Source of the DNA: Tetradesmus obliquus
Lineage: Eukaryota; Chlorophyta; Chlorophyceae; Sphaeropleales; Scenedesmaceae
Reading direction: 5' to 3'
Assembly (NCBI GenBank): GCA_030272155.1
Contig: CP126204.1
Span: 806,001-870,000 of the forward strand
Length of the DNA stretch: 64,000 bases
In this document: piece after piece, positions 40,540 to 52,129 of the stretch
How positions within the stretch are numbered: the first letter of the stretch is position 1
How the letters are laid out: every line of letters starts with the position of its first letter
The notes under the pieces: model-generated
What the model was told of the DNA's origin: nothing
Seen by the model: only the letters and a program-made list of their open reading frames with translations
Databases searched by the model: none
Made by a program: the position numbers and the translations under genes

Positions 40540-41483
40540 ACAGCACTAGCAGCGCAGCTTCTCGTTGCCCTTACGATGTTGTAAGCTCCTCACCCGCTTT
40601 GGGGCAGCACGCCTGTTGGTAGGACAGAGAGAGATGTCAATAGCAGATGTTGGTAGATGAGGTAAGATGACTTGGTCCAAGGCATTGAAGGCATGTGTGT
40701 GAACAGGCCAAAAAAGCAGAGCTGCAAATGCCAAGGAGCAGCCTCAGGGACCTTGAGACGCCAACACTCATCGCATAGTATGACATTTGCAGTTTGAACT
40801 GGATACTACGCAGTACAGTGCATGCTGCAGCACTAGCCATGCAGAATTTGAGATGGCGTGCTTGCTCACCCTGTTTGTGACCAGCTGCACAGCATAGCTG
40901 GGGCCAGCTTCCCCGACTGCTGCAGCAGCAGCGGCTGCTGCTGGCTCTGCAGACCCTTCACCTGCGCCTGCGTCTGCATCAGCTTGCTGCTGCTGCTGCT
41001 GCTGCTGCCTGAGTTGCTGCTGCTGCTGCTCCACCACCTCCCACCAGCAGCGAGGCTGCACAGGGACAGACAGCAAATGCACACAAGTACAGGTGTCAGC
41101 AGGCACATATACAACAAGCAGCCGGCAGCAGTTTGCATGTGCACCGTCTGCAACACAGCCAGCTAGGAGCCAGCACAAGCCTCCGCCAATGCTGGTCAGG
41201 AAGGCGTATGACTGCTGGGGCTCAAACCTGGCTGAGAGTCCTGAGCACTGCAGCACAGCTGCTGCGCCACACTCAGCATGCTGACACTCTGCAAAGCCGC
41301 ATGTATTCAAGAGATCTGCTGGTCCCCAGGTCTGCGGAACAAGCCACTCGACAAATGCTTGACACACCATTGACAACCACGCCTCTCTGCCGTACCTGCT
41401 GGCTGTGGTTGGCAAAGTCCAGGCCAGGAACTAGCCCCTCCAGCGTCTCAATGCGTACGCTGCTGCTGCTGCCAGGTGCCACA

Positions 41484-41525
<42 letters not shown>

Positions 41526-42515
41526 ATGACTGGCACCGGCAGCCCCAGGCCCCGTGACCAGAAGATGCTGGTGGCCCATTTGAAGTCTTCCAAGGTAGGC
41601 ACATCAAACACACCAACCTGCAGACAGCAATCACCAGGCATGTGCCACTCGAAGGGTGCTTCGAACTGCACTGGGTGGGTACCAGCACGGCAAGCAAGGT
41701 TTCAGGGCCCAGCCAGCCGAGTTGTCCATTGTGGGCTGGGCGAACAAACAAACACCAGCCCGCCTGCATTTCCAGCCCATGGTTGCTATGGCAGCGCCGC
41801 ATTTTCTACATATCATCGATTAGTATCTGATATTGACAAAGGTGCTAACGCGGGCCGCAGCGCAGACACCCTCCCACCTGCTGCAGCATGCTGCTGACTG
41901 CCGGCTGCAGCCCTGCCAGGTGCGAGCAAGGGAGGCCTGCCATGACCAATCCAAATCCAATTGTGCAACAGCCACTAGTAGCCTGTTTCTCTGACCTAAC
42001 AAACCCACACGTTGCTCACAGTGCACGTTTGCTGCCACCCCTTGTACTGCAATCATCCCACAAGCATGCAAGACCAGCAGAACAGTGCTGAACACGGCCT
42101 TGCTGCACACCCTCCCACCTGCTGCAGCATGCTGCTAACTGCCGGCTGCAGCCGCTGCCAGGTGCGGGCCAGGGAGGCCTGCCGCGCTGCTGTTGCTGCT
42201 GCCAGCGTAGTGCCTGCCAGCTCCAACAGCTGCTGCTCGTCAAACCAAAGCGGCGTGCTGAAGCTGCGGGGCAGCACAGGGGCAGTAGCAGAAGAGCATG
42301 AGTGTAGGGTGAGTGTGATGCGGGGGTTGGCGTCCTGATGTATGGTGTGCGGTGCTGGTGGGAAGCAGCAGTAGTGTACCAGGGAGCAATGCTGCTTATA
42401 TGCATTGAACAGCATCAGCTGCAGCGACACCAGCAGCAGCAGCTGTGCTTCCGTGCATAGGCTGCTGCACAGGTGCCTGTCCTGCTACAAGGATAGCCTC
42501 ACACAGGCCACCTGC

Positions 42516-42560
<45 letters not shown>

Positions 42561-44097
42561 ATTCCCACCTCTCCGGCAGCAGCTGAACGTAGGGCGCATA
42601 TCTGCTGCATTAATAGGCTGAAACATGGCTGCTGCTGCTGCCGCTGCTGCTGCAGCTGGGTTCTCACCTCTCAGACAGCAGCTGCATGTAGGGCGCGCAT
42701 CTGCTGCAATGCTAGGCTGAAACACGGCTACTGCCAAGGCGGCTGCTGCTGCTGCTGCTGCTGGCTTCTCACCTCTCAGGCAGCAGCTGAATATACGGCG
42801 CATATCTGCTGCCCTGGCCGCGCATCCTTTTCAGAATCCATTCAATCTTGTCTGCTGCATTGCTGAAGTCACACATGCCTGCTGCTGCTGCTGCTGCTGC
42901 TGCTGGCTGCTCACCTCTCAGGCAGCAGCTGAATGTACGGCGCATATCTGCTGCCCTGGCCGCGCATCTTTTCCACCAGCAGCATCACAATCACCACACT
43001 TCGATCATCCAGCAACCCCAGCTCCATCAGCTCCGCATAACTAGACCCTAGCTGAGGGTCCTGGCGCGCTGACTCAGCGGTTAGAGCGAGGTTTAGGGGT
43101 ACAGTGGCAACTGTAACAGTCTGGTGGGCTGGCCCCCGCAGCAGCAGCGAGCCGACACGGCGGCCCAGCCACGGATGTGACATGTTATGATGCAGTGATG
43201 ATGTGGCGGTGAGCCCCAGCCCTGCATCCGTGTCCTGCAAGGTGTCATGACAAGTGTACAGCCTGTCACATGTGACGTGTTATGACGCAGTGTTGACGTG
43301 GCGGTGAGCCCCAGCCCTGCGTCCGTGTCCTGCAAGGTGTCATAACAAGAGTACAGCCTGTCACATGTGACGTGTTACAACGCAGTGATGACGGGGCGGT
43401 GAGGCCCAGCCCAGGGCTGAGCCCTGCATCCGTGTCCTGCAAGATGTCAGAACAAGTACACAGCCAGACTCAAGGGTTATGTTTGAATCAACTGCAGCAA
43501 CACGTGTGTTGATGGGGTGGGTTGAGCTAATTGCTGCTCTGTTATTGCAGCTCTGTTGTGCAATGAGGCAGCAGCCTTGATGGCAGATCCCCAGCAAGCA
43601 CTGCTGGGCAACCCATGTTATGCTTGAAGCTGGTCTCGAGGCATCTAAGGAGCGGTTCTCAGCAACAGTTCAAGGGATTGAGGAGATAATCTTGCTGTAT
43701 GCGGACATTATCAGCATGTTGGCGTCTGAACACATACATCAAGCACCAGCATATACCATGCCACAGCAGCAGCACCACACACCTTGCTTGGAAGCACCTC
43801 TGCTGCTGCCCAGTCTGCCCCGTTGGCAGCCATCCATTGCTGAAACCGCTGCCTACGTTCATCTTCAGACAATGGTGCACTGTATGCTGCATCTCCATGA
43901 GCTACTGGAACCAAATTGAGAGACAGTACTCCAGCTAGGCTTGCTGCTGCTACTGCTGCTGCAGCCGCGGCGCCTTGCCACCCAGCGCCCGAGCTGCCAC
44001 CATTCCAGCTGCCATGCGTTTGAGATGATAGTAATCGCAACAGCTGCGTTTGCTGCAGTCTGCGGCCAGACTGCCGTAGTGCTGGCGTGAGCAGCAT
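37866..44097 (-). CDS. SET-domain protein lysine methyltransferase, Rubisco-LSMT-like, 9 exons
   Basis: Exons: 44097-43783, 43234-42915, 42263-42119, 41617-41396, 41055-40870, 40130-39945, 39255-38847, 38435-38315, 37980-37866. Phases agree, total 672 aa. The N-terminus (MLLTPALRQSGRRLQQTQLL) looks like an organelle transit peptide, followed by FQQWMAANGADW. Split SET domain: AGLGLTATS, VATVPLNLALT, VIVMLLVEKMRGQGSRYAPY, TPLWFDEQQLLELAGTTL, FKWATSIFWSRGLGLP, the cofactor motif PGLDFANHS, and GEELTISYGDKGNEELLLLYGF. A helical substrate-binding region follows, as in Rubisco LSMT relatives. Likely methylates a plastid protein (inference). Poly-Q inserts interrupt exons 4 and 5 between conserved blocks. 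Head to head with xylulokinase. Confidence 0.85.
39590..39860 (-). repeat. Ghost copies of SET gene exon 6 donor edge (3 copies)
   Basis: gccctcacctgcagcagctg and similar, copying the exon 6 end (MQLLQ/GTGAG; true copy 39945), recur at about 39605, 39717 and 39822, each followed by a similar about 60-bp intron piece (caaagagcgc...aaatgcccgc). Confidence 0.85.
40196..40617 (-). repeat. Acceptor-side ghosts of SET gene exon 6 (3 copies)
   Basis: Copies of the exon start coding CCPKAGEELTISYGDKGNEE occur at about 40200-40292, 40352-40440 and 40549-40615, upstream of the true exon at 40130. The second has lost bases and frame, and the third is short. Exon 6 therefore has arrays on both sides. 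Confidence 0.92.
41865..41930 (-). repeat. Donor-side ghost of SET gene exon 3
   Basis: Repeats the SSMLQQ/GTGGGAGG exon end (true copy about 42113-42175) with cctcccacctgctgcagcatg, about 240 bp downstream. Confidence 0.88.
42560..42820 (-). repeat. Donor-side ghosts of SET gene exon 2 (3 copies)
   Basis: The exon 2 end (RYAPYIQLLPE/GTGAG; true copy 42915-42960) repeats at about 42567-42605, 42665-42710 and 42770-42832, each beside a CTG tract. The closest copy extends farther into the exon. Confidence 0.92.
43240..43445 (-). repeat. Acceptor-side ghosts of SET gene exon 2 (2 copies)
   Basis: Copies of ttgcag/GACACGGATGCAGGGCTGGGG at about 43290-43345 and 43375-43445, before the true acceptor at 43234. 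The second has a small insertion (cccagggctgag). Confidence 0.9.
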
Positions 44098-44400
44098 GCT
44101 AACGGTGCACAAAGACTACTGCTTCAACATATACATGCAAATGAGGGCCCAGCAAAACTCTTTAGTCTGGTATACTTACCTTCTGGACACATAACAGCAA
44201 CTAGGGTCTTGAGCTCGTGACCGAAAGGCGATCCAGGCTTTAGCGTGCCCGATCGATCGTCTCATTGACTGCGACAGGGTAGCTGGAAGTTGGCGTTATA
44301 TCGACCCGGTGCCGTTGTCTGTGGTCTCCTGCCAACATACAGTACGTTGCTGTGCCACCTGAACATCACACACAGCTTGTCCTGCTGTTGTTGCGTTGCA
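44098..44400. promoter_or_regulatory. Bidirectional promoter region between SET gene and xylulokinase
   Basis: Only 303 bp separates the two opposing start codons, so both 5' UTRs and promoters must fit here. It contains ccgatcgatcg and gttatatcg but no clear TATA box. Assigned by position. Confidence 0.6.
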
Positions 44401-45007
44401 ATGCCTCCCCTGTATTTGGGCTTGGATGTGGGAACTCAGGTGAGCTTCAGTGGCAGCTCAGACTAGCAACACGCTTGCAGCACAGCGGCAGCATCAGACA
44501 ACAGACACAGCCCCGTGAAGTGGTGTGCCAACACCCAGCACAGCAGCAGCATACATTGGAAAGCTAAGAACCGATGTTGCTGAGCTTGCAGCTAATTTTT
44601 GAATGCCGTACAGTCAGCACGATGTATCTATTGCAGCCAGGTTCGGCAGTGTCAGAAACCAACCAACAGGGTGTCAGTTGGCACACCCAAAACGCCCACA
44701 CATCACGTGCATGATCAGTGTCATCATCTGACACTGAATCGACAGCAGCAACAATAATAGGCACTGGCCTGCAAGGGGATGATGGCAAATCACAATGCCA
44801 CGAAACTAGCTGGTTGTTCGTGAGCCACATGCTGCACATGATGAATTCGGCCAACACATTATGTGCTTTTTATTGCAGGGAGTCAAGGCAGTGGTGTATG
44901 ACAGCAAGCTGAAGCAGATTGTGGGCAGGGGTGCGCAGCCATGGGCAATCCTGGAGTCAACTGTGCCAGGCAGGGCAGAGCAGCACCCTAAAACCTGGGT
45001 GGAGGTG

Positions 45008-45039
<32 letters not shown>

Positions 45040-46403
45040 CGCCATCAGCAGCAACGGCACCAACAGCAGTAACGCAAGCCATATGGCTGTCGCTGATACA
45101 TATGGGTGTATCACGCAGCAAACTGCCTGTGCACCAGAAACCCCTGAAGCAGGCACAAACACAACAGGTCACACAAGCTAGACATGGCAGATTTGCAGGG
45201 CGTGTATGTTGTGAGAGGCGCCCAGGAGTGTGCTGCAGGAACTGTGACATGTGTGTCATGTTTGACCACTGCCTGATGCTGCACGCTCTCTGTTTTGCGC
45301 GCACCGGGTACCATCGCTGCCTTCCCAAGCAGGCGCTATCTGCCGTGGACCGCTCAGCAGTGGAGGTCTTGTGCTGGTGCTGCAGCTGCTGTGACATGTG
45401 TGTTTGACCACTGCCTGGCGCTGTTTTATGCATGCGCAGGGCACCATCGCTGCCGCCAAGCAGGCACTTTCTGCTGTTGACCGCTCAGCAGTGAAGGCCG
45501 TGGCTGTCAGCGGGCAGCAGCACGGCATGGTGGCCCTGGCAGCAGATGGTTCCGTGCTGCGGCCCGCCAAGCTGTGGTGCGACACCGAATCGGCACCAGA
45601 GGCAGCGGAGTTGTCACAGAAGCTGGGCTACACAGTGGTGAGCAGCGCAGTCTTGAGTGCTTAAAAGGCTGAAATTGTCCGCTTCTGGGGCAAGTAGCAA
45701 AACAGCTGCACATGTTGCGGCGACATGTCGAGTGTCTGGGCTATACAGTGGTGGGGATGCATGACTTATAACAGCACGGCATGGTGGCGCTGGCGGCGGA
45801 TGGTTCGGTGCTGCGGCCCGCCAAGCTGTGGTGCGACACAGAATCGGCACCAGAGGCAGCAGAGCTGTCACAGAAGCTGGGCTACACAGTGGTGAGGATG
45901 CACGAAAGGCACTGGTCACAACAAACCTTGCTTTGATACTTGCTGCGTACTGGCTTTTGAGCGCGAACATGTAGCAGATGGTTGGGTGCTGCGGCTTGTC
46001 AAGCTGTGGTGTGACACAGAATCGGCGCCAGAGGCGGCGGAGCTGTCACAGAAACTGGGCTACACAGTGGTGAGGATAGATTACCAGTAGCAGCAGCACA
46101 TTTGTTCAAAGTTGTAGGTTTACAAACATCTGCATCACTTGCTGTGTAGTGGACTCTTAGCAAGGCATGGTGGCGCTTGCAGCAGATGGTTGGGTGCTGC
46201 GGCCTGCCAAGCTGTGTACAACACAGAGTCGGCGCCAGAGGCGGCGGAGCTCTCGGAAAAGCTGGGCTACACAGTGGTGAGCACACTGATGGTAGCAGCA
46301 GCAGCGCTACCGACATCTGTCCAGCATGCTGTGCTGACTGTGCAGCGCAAACGCAACGCCTGCCTGCCTGCGCCTGCCCGCCTGCCTACCTGCCTTCCTG
46401 CCT

Positions 46404-46460
<57 letters not shown>

Positions 46461-49032
46461 CCAACGAGTTGCGCCGAGCCACAACTTTAATTCCAGCTGT
46501 CCACCCCTACTTCCCTTCGCATAAATGAACCTCACTTTTTTACTGCCAAGCTACCATGAATGCTTGTTTGCCTGCAGGTGCCCAGCTTCACCAGCACCAA
46601 GCTGCTGTGGCTGCAGCGCCATGAGCCGGAGGTGTGGAGCAGGCTGGCGGCTGTGCTGCTGCCACACGACTACATGAACTACTGGCTCACGGGAAAGCAG
46701 GTCACTGAGGTGAGCAGGCAGCTATTATGAGTTCATGTTATGTGACGTGTTAAATAACATATAGTGTAGCATGTTCAGTGGATGATGATGTGTGGAGCCA
46801 GCTGGCGGCTGTGCTGCTGCCACACGACTACATGGACTACTGGCTCAAGGGGAAGCAGGTCACAGAGGTTAGCAAGCAGATAACATGACAGAATTATAAC
46901 ATATAACATGTTAATTTATCATAGATTGTAACAAGCAGTGACTTGTTGTCCTCCTTTTGCAGTCAACAATGAGTATCCGCGGATGGTCCTGTAGCAGCAG
47001 CTTAGCTTGGCCAGTGTGGTTCAGCCAGCCATATTGAACATATATCGCAACCTTGTCGGCAGTCCCCGCATTCCATCGCTGCTGTATCTGCTGCAGGCTG
47101 GCGACGCCAGCGGCACAGGCCTGCTGGATGTGGCACAACGCTGCTGGGATGCGCGTCTGGCGGCCATGATTGATGACAAGCTGGCGGCCTGCTTGCCACG
47201 CATCATCGGGCCAGATGAGGTCAGTGTGTGCATCGTTGATATCTTTTTAACATAGTGCACCGTTAGTTGTCCCTGTGGCCTGGCAGCCATGAGTGATGAC
47301 AAGCTGGCTGGCTGCCTGCCACACATCATTGGGCCGGATGAGGTCGGTGCACTATTATGACTGTTGTTATCTGTTTTCTCCAGCCTGTGGCCACTGTGCT
47401 GCCTGCCTGCTGGCAGCCATGATCGACGACAAGCTGGCGGCCTGCTTGCCACACAATATCGGGCCTAATGAGGTGCGTGCACAGGAACTTGACGTAGTGC
47501 AGCCTGCTGTGCCGTGCGTGCTCAGCACATGATCCTGCGCTGCTTTGTGCGTATGTACTGCTTGTATCATGTCTGCTGTGCTGCCTTTGTACTGCCTGCG
47601 GTCTGTTGGGACTGCACTGCCTGAGGTGGCTGACCTGCTGGGCCTGGGCCATGACGTGCTGCCTCATCAACATCATCTGTACTGCTTCTTGTGTTACCTT
47701 TGTGCTGACTTTTGTACTGCCTGCGGTCTGTTTGATTTGCACTGCCTGAGGTAGCTGACCTGCTGGGCCTGAGTCATGACATGCCACGAGTTCTAATCGA
47801 GCGTCATAATCCACACCGCGTTGAGCTGTTGTACTGCCTGCTGTACTGCCCATTGTACTGCTTGCAGTCTGTTGGGACTGTACTGCCTGAGGTGGCCGAC
47901 CTGCTGGGTCTGGGCCATGACGTGGTGGTGGCACCTGGCAGTGGGGACAATGCCATGAGCGCCCTGGGATCAGGCATCACCCAGTGAGTGTGCAGCACTG
48001 TTAAGATGTCATGATCATGGGAAACTTTGCTTGATGAATTGGGTACTGCTGTGAAGGGTTTGAAGCTGAATGAGTGCCCTGGGCTCAGGCATCACTCAGT
48101 GAGTGTGGCAGCATTGTTGCAGTCGCCCAGCAGAATGCGTTGATGACAAAATTGTTATAACGGACTGCTGTTAAGGGTTTGAGATGCTGCATGAGTGCAC
48201 TGGGATCAGGCATCACGCAGTGAGTTTAAAGCATTGTTAAAATGTCATCGCTCAATGGGTTGGTCAAGTTATTGTTGTGGAAGTGCTGCTGTGATGGCTT
48301 TGAGGCTGCATGAGTGCCGGGGCTCAGGCATCACTCAGTGAGTGCGCAGCTCTCACTACAAACTCATGACAAGGTGAATTATTTTATTGACTTACTGGTA
48401 ATGCTTTGAATGGTTTGATGCTGCATGATGCCCTGAGCTCAGGCATCACTCAGTTACAATTCTATCGCTCGTAAGATACTCAACGAACTGATATAGCAGT
48501 ACTGCTGCTGCTGCTGCTGCAGGCCTGGCGAGCTGGTGGTGTCGCTGGGCACTTCAGCCACACTATTTGGTGTGTCAGGGCAGCCCATCATCGACCCCAG
48601 CTGCGCTGTGTGCCCCTTTTGCGATGCGACAGGTGGGCCTCTGCTGTTGAGGGTTTTCACAGCAGATATGCGTGACACCTGGGGCCTGAGAGTGCCTGCT
48701 GACTGCTGTTTGTTGTATGCGTGCAGCTGAACATCTGATGCTTGCTTGGGGTGTTGCTGCCACAGGGTGTGTACTTGCTGTGTTCGTCTGCTGTGCCTCC
48801 AAAACACATGCTCAATGAATTGATTTCTGGCTTCTTACATTGATATCAGCCTTTACTACAGGCTAGGTAGTAGTACTACCAGCCACACCACCTGCCACCG
48901 CCGCCGCTGCTGCTGCTGCTGCTGCTGCCTGCTGCAACCTGGTGCACTGCAGGCGCCTGGCTGCCGCTGATCTGCACGCCCAACTGCACAGTGCCTGCCG
49001 AAGAGGTCACTGCAGCCTTTGACATCACACCA

Positions 49033-49076
<44 letters not shown>

Positions 49077-50347
49077 AGGTGCCTGGCTGCCGCTGATCTG
49101 CACGCTCAACTGCACAGTGCCTGCAGAGGAGGTCATCACAGCATTTGGCATCAGCCATGAGCAGGCCACAGCACTGGCAGAGAAAGAGCCGGCAGGCAGT
49201 GGTGGAGTCAGCTTCCTGCCTTATCTGGTTGGTGAAAGGACTCCCAACTGGCCTGACAGCAGCGGTGCAGTGGTGGGGCTGCGTCCAGGTGCGCAGGCAG
49301 CCAGCATCCGGCATAGTTGCGCCAGCCTGATCATGTTGCAGTCATGTTGCAGTTGTATGTTGTGAGCCAGTCAGGTAGCGGAGCATTGTGGGCAGTGGTG
49401 TCTTGCTAGGCCTAGGACGGTCATTCGGCAGCAGCAAACCAGTTTGGAGTGAGCTTCCTGCCTTACTTGGTGGGAGAGAGGACGCCCAACTGGCCCGACA
49501 GCAGCGGTGCAGTGGTGGGGCTGCGGCCAGGTGCGCTGACGGCCAGTTGTGGCAGCCTGGCATGTTGCAGTTGCACGTGGCAAGCATGCTGTATCTGTAC
49601 GTTGTGAGCAAGTCAGACTGCAGAGGGGTGTCGGCAGTGGTTTCTTGCTAGGCCTGGAAGGGTCAATCTGCAGCAAATGAGCTGGGTGCCAGCTTCCTGC
49701 CATACAGTATGGTCGGGGAAGGACGCCCAACTAGCCCGACAGCAGCAGTGCAGTGGTGGGGCTGCGTCCAGGTGCGCGGGCAGCCATGCATGGCTGTCAT
49801 AGCCTGAGTATGCTGCAGTTGTATATTTTGAGCAAGTCAGGTAGCAGAGCAGTGTGGGCAGTGGTTTTCTTGCTAAAATTAGAGGGCTGCAGCAAATGAG
49901 CTTGGTGTCAACTTCCTGCCTTATCTGGTGGGGAACAGACGCCCAACTGGCCTGACAGCAGCAGTGCAGTGGTGGGGTTGCGCCCAGGTGCGCAGGCAGT
50001 CATGGTTGTCAAAGCATAGCATTCTGCAGGTGGCGGTTGCTTTTCAGGTGTGATTGTATGCATGTCTTGGGTGTGCAGCTGTGATCAACCCATTGCTGCT
50101 GCTGCTGCCGCCGCTGCTGCTGCTGCTGCTGCTGCTGCGCCGCAGGCATGCTCAAGCCTGGTGTGCTCTACCGCGCTGCTCTAGAAGGAGCCACACTCAG
50201 CTTGGCTGCTGCACTGAGCCGGGCCACTGATCTGGGGCTGGTTCCTAAGGAGCTGCGGCTGGTGGGGGGCGGCAGCAAGAATGCGCTGTGGCGGCAAATT
50301 GTGGCTGATGTGTTCCAGCTGCCTGTCAAGTGAGTTATTTGGAGAAG

Positions 50348-50395
<48 letters not shown>

Positions 50396-51660
50396 ATACT
50401 GGCAGTAATTGAACCTAGCACGCAAGCTTGTGCATGGACCTTGGTGCCACTGGCTGTGGGTGTGTAACAGCAAGACTGCCAGTCGGCGCCAGGTTATGGC
50501 TGGTGACTGGTTCAGTTTAGCAGCTGCAAAAGCTCACGTTGATGCATAGTGTGTCAGAAAGCGTGACGGAAGCTGCGTTGGTCGTGACCCTGCCGTGCGT
50601 GTTGTCTGGCTGCTGCAGGCTGCCGCTGGAGGCTGAGACAGCAGCCTGATTGAATCGTCTGCTTAGCAGTGGAGAAAGTGTGACAAAAGCTGCCTTAAGG
50701 AAGTGTGACAAAAGCTGCCTTAAGGAAGTGTGACAAAGCTGCCTTAAGGAAGTGTGACAAAAGCTGCCTTGATGATCAAGCTTGATCCTGAGCCTGCTGT
50801 TCCTGTTGTCTGGCTGCTGCAGGCTGCTGCAAGAGGCTGCGTCAGCAGCCTGGCTGAATTTCAGTAGCTGCACCACTTGACCTCAGCAGTGCCTAGCAGA
50901 TGAGAAAGCGTTACACAAGTGCTGCAGTCATCCTGACCTTGCTGTGCCTGTTGCCTGCCTGCTGCAGGCTGCCGCTGGCGGCTCATCATCGTTACATTAC
51001 CAAAAATCGTTACTCATCAAATCACCCACTGTCTGGCTGCTGCAGGCTGCCGCTGGAGGCCGAGTCAGCAGCCCTTGGAGCAGCGCTGCAGGCGGCAGCA
51101 GTGCACAGCGGCGTGCCTGTTGGCGCGTACGTGCAGCAGAACCAGCCACCCATCTCTGAGCAGGTGAGCCCACAAAGACCTCAGTTTGGTCATCGGTGTT
51201 GCAGTGTTTGGTGCTGTGGTTGCAGTATTCGGTGGTTGTGCGGACGTGGTTGTGCAGACGACAGCAATGGCTGCAGCCAATGTGGTGTTACGTTTACACG
51301 TCAGTGTTGCAGCGTGCTGCGCCAGCTGAACCCAGGTGCCCAACATACAGCTGTTCAAATGTGCCGCTGACCGCACAGAGAGGCAAAATGCCGTGTGTGT
51401 GAAATATTCGCCTGCATTCCGTTTGTCTTCTCTGGCTTCCAGAGATGGTACAGGCATTTCTGGGTTCGCTGTTTTGACGCATGAGTTGCTGTTTGCTTCA
51501 TTCAGCATGTGAACAACAGCTGCCGCTGCTGCTGCTGCTGCTGCTGCTGCAGGTTGTGCAGCCCAACCCCGCCAACAAGCAGGCCTACGAGGAGGCACTG
51601 CAGCGCCACATGCAGCGCGGCCAGCGACTGTTTGCGCCCCAGCAGCAGCAACAGCAGTAG
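44401..51660 (+). CDS. Xylulokinase (FGGY carbohydrate kinase), 11 exons
   Basis: Phosphorylates D-xylulose to xylulose 5-phosphate. Exons: 44401-44439, 44879-45004, 45440-45637, 46578-46709, 47097-47219, 47868-47983, 48523-48632, 49079-49288, 50146-50329, 51046-51163, 51553-51660. All phases agree, total 487 aa, the normal family length. Seen: [16 protein letters not shown] phosphate loop, [66 protein letters not shown] with the catalytic Asp (about D233), [35 protein letters not shown], and the ATP-site [17 protein letters not shown]. No targeting peptide, so likely cytosolic. Nine introns carry ghost exon edges, which make the gene five times longer than its coding sequence. Confidence 0.93.
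45299..45370 (+). repeat. Acceptor-side ghost of xylulokinase exon 3
   Basis: Diverged copy of the exon 3 start (GGTACCATCGCTGCC...GACCGCTCAGCAGTG), about 130 bp before the true acceptor at 45440. Confidence 0.87.
45771..46285 (+). repeat. Donor-side ghost array of xylulokinase exon 3 (3 copies)
   Basis: Copies of the [20 protein letters not shown] coding end with the TGG/TGAG donor at about 45774-45895, 45974-46073 and 46165-46282. Each is 100-120 bp and most keep an intact donor. The third has lost two bases after 'aagctgtg'. Confidence 0.93.
46360..46465 (+). repeat. TGCC/CTGC tetranucleotide microsatellite
   Basis: About 25 units of (CTGC)n with a few TTCC and TACC interruptions, in the intron before xylulokinase exon 4. 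Confidence 0.95.
46790..46872 (+). repeat. Donor-side ghost of xylulokinase exon 4
   Basis: Repeats the end of exon 4 ([20 protein letters not shown]) and the GT donor, with a few substitutions, after the true donor at 46709. Confidence 0.92.
47265..47480 (+). repeat. Donor-side ghosts of xylulokinase exon 5 (2 copies)
   Basis: Copies of the [16 protein letters not shown] coding end with GAG/GT donor at about 47280-47345 and 47410-47473. Confidence 0.93.
47585..47795 (+). repeat. Acceptor-side ghosts of xylulokinase exon 6 (2 copies)
   Basis: Copies of the [19 protein letters not shown] coding start at about 47590-47662 and 47720-47785. The second has a TAG stop in the GAGGTAGCTG stretch. 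Confidence 0.93.
48065..48460 (+). repeat. Donor-side ghost array of xylulokinase exon 6 (4 copies)
   Basis: GGCTCAGGCATCACTCAGTGAGTG and variants recur at about 48077, 48195, 48313 and 48430, period about 117 bp, after the true donor at 47983. The last copy has lost the donor (cagttac). Intron sequence between copies is also similar (gctgcatgagtgc, tgctgtgaagg). Confidence 0.93.
48945..49045 (+). repeat. Acceptor-side ghost of xylulokinase exon 8
   Basis: tgcag/GCGCCTGGCTGCCGCTGATC and following bases copy the exon 8 start (true 49079) for about 85 bp, then a CTG tract. Its first codon differs by one base. Confidence 0.92.
49440..50000 (+). repeat. Donor-side ghost array of xylulokinase exon 8 (3 copies)
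   Basis: Copies of the [20 protein letters not shown] coding end with CCAG/GTGCG donor at about 49445-49535, 49685-49776 and 49903-49994, period about 230 bp. Surrounding intron is copied too (catgttgcagttgtatgttgtgagc). This is the longest ghost unit in the window. Confidence 0.94.
50617..51005 (+). repeat. Acceptor-side ghosts of xylulokinase exon 10 (3 copies)
   Basis: Copies of ggctgctgcag/GCTGCCGCTGGAGGC at about 50610, 50815 and 50960, before the true acceptor at 51046. The middle copy is most altered. Confidence 0.88.
50680..50778 (+). repeat. Tandem 25-bp repeat in xylulokinase intron 9
   Basis: gtgtgacaaaagctgccttaagga in about four head-to-tail copies, one with a single-base deletion. 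Within the exon 10 ghost interval. Confidence 0.93.
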
Positions 51661-51774
51661 CAACAGCAGTAGCGCCTGGTTGCACTCACGCAGCAGCAGC
51701 GTTGAAGGCAGCGCGGGCAGCGCCCGTTCACCGCAGCAGTAGTGACAGCAGCATCACTACAAGCAGCACGGGTA

Positions 51775-51870
51775 CACAGTGCCTGTTTGCGCCGCAGCAG
51801 CTGTGACAGCGGTGGCAGCGCCACATGCAGTGTAGGCAGCGCCTGTCTGCGCCCCAACATTACACCAGCC
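51775..51870 (+). repeat. Ghosts of xylulokinase last exon, beyond the stop codon
   Basis: The coding end (GCGCCACATGCAG, CAGCGCCTGTTTGCGCCCCAG; true copy 51601-51650) recurs at about 51780-51800 and 51813-51860, in the 3' UTR or intergenic DNA. Confidence 0.85.
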
Positions 51871-52124
51871 ATATTGCAGCCCATGCCGTGCCCACGTGAA
51901 GGGGAGGCTGCAGCAACCTCAGTGCCACTTTCACTTTCTGGCTGGCTGCTTCTGCTGCTGCTCGTTCTACCTGGAATCAAGGGGTCCAGTTGAGACTACG
52001 TAACTACTGTATTTTTGCTTACAAACAGCTTGCGCTCTGTCTTTGCTGTTCATTTTCCCACCCGAGCCTGCGCGGCACCCCGCACCTGCAGCTCACGCAA
52101 CAGCTGCTGATGATCTGCTGACGA

Positions 52125-52129
52125 TGTAA
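52125..52129 (+). terminator. TGTAA polyadenylation motif after xylulokinase
   Basis: TGTAA 465 bp after the stop codon; another is at 52278-52282. Either could be the 3' end signal. Confidence 0.3.

Noticed and set aside
47588-47790. Treating each xylulokinase ghost as a real alternative exon
   Set aside because: Copies lack one of the two splice borders, or carry stops or frame changes, and the single-copy chain already gives a full-length 487-aa enzyme with all phases matching.
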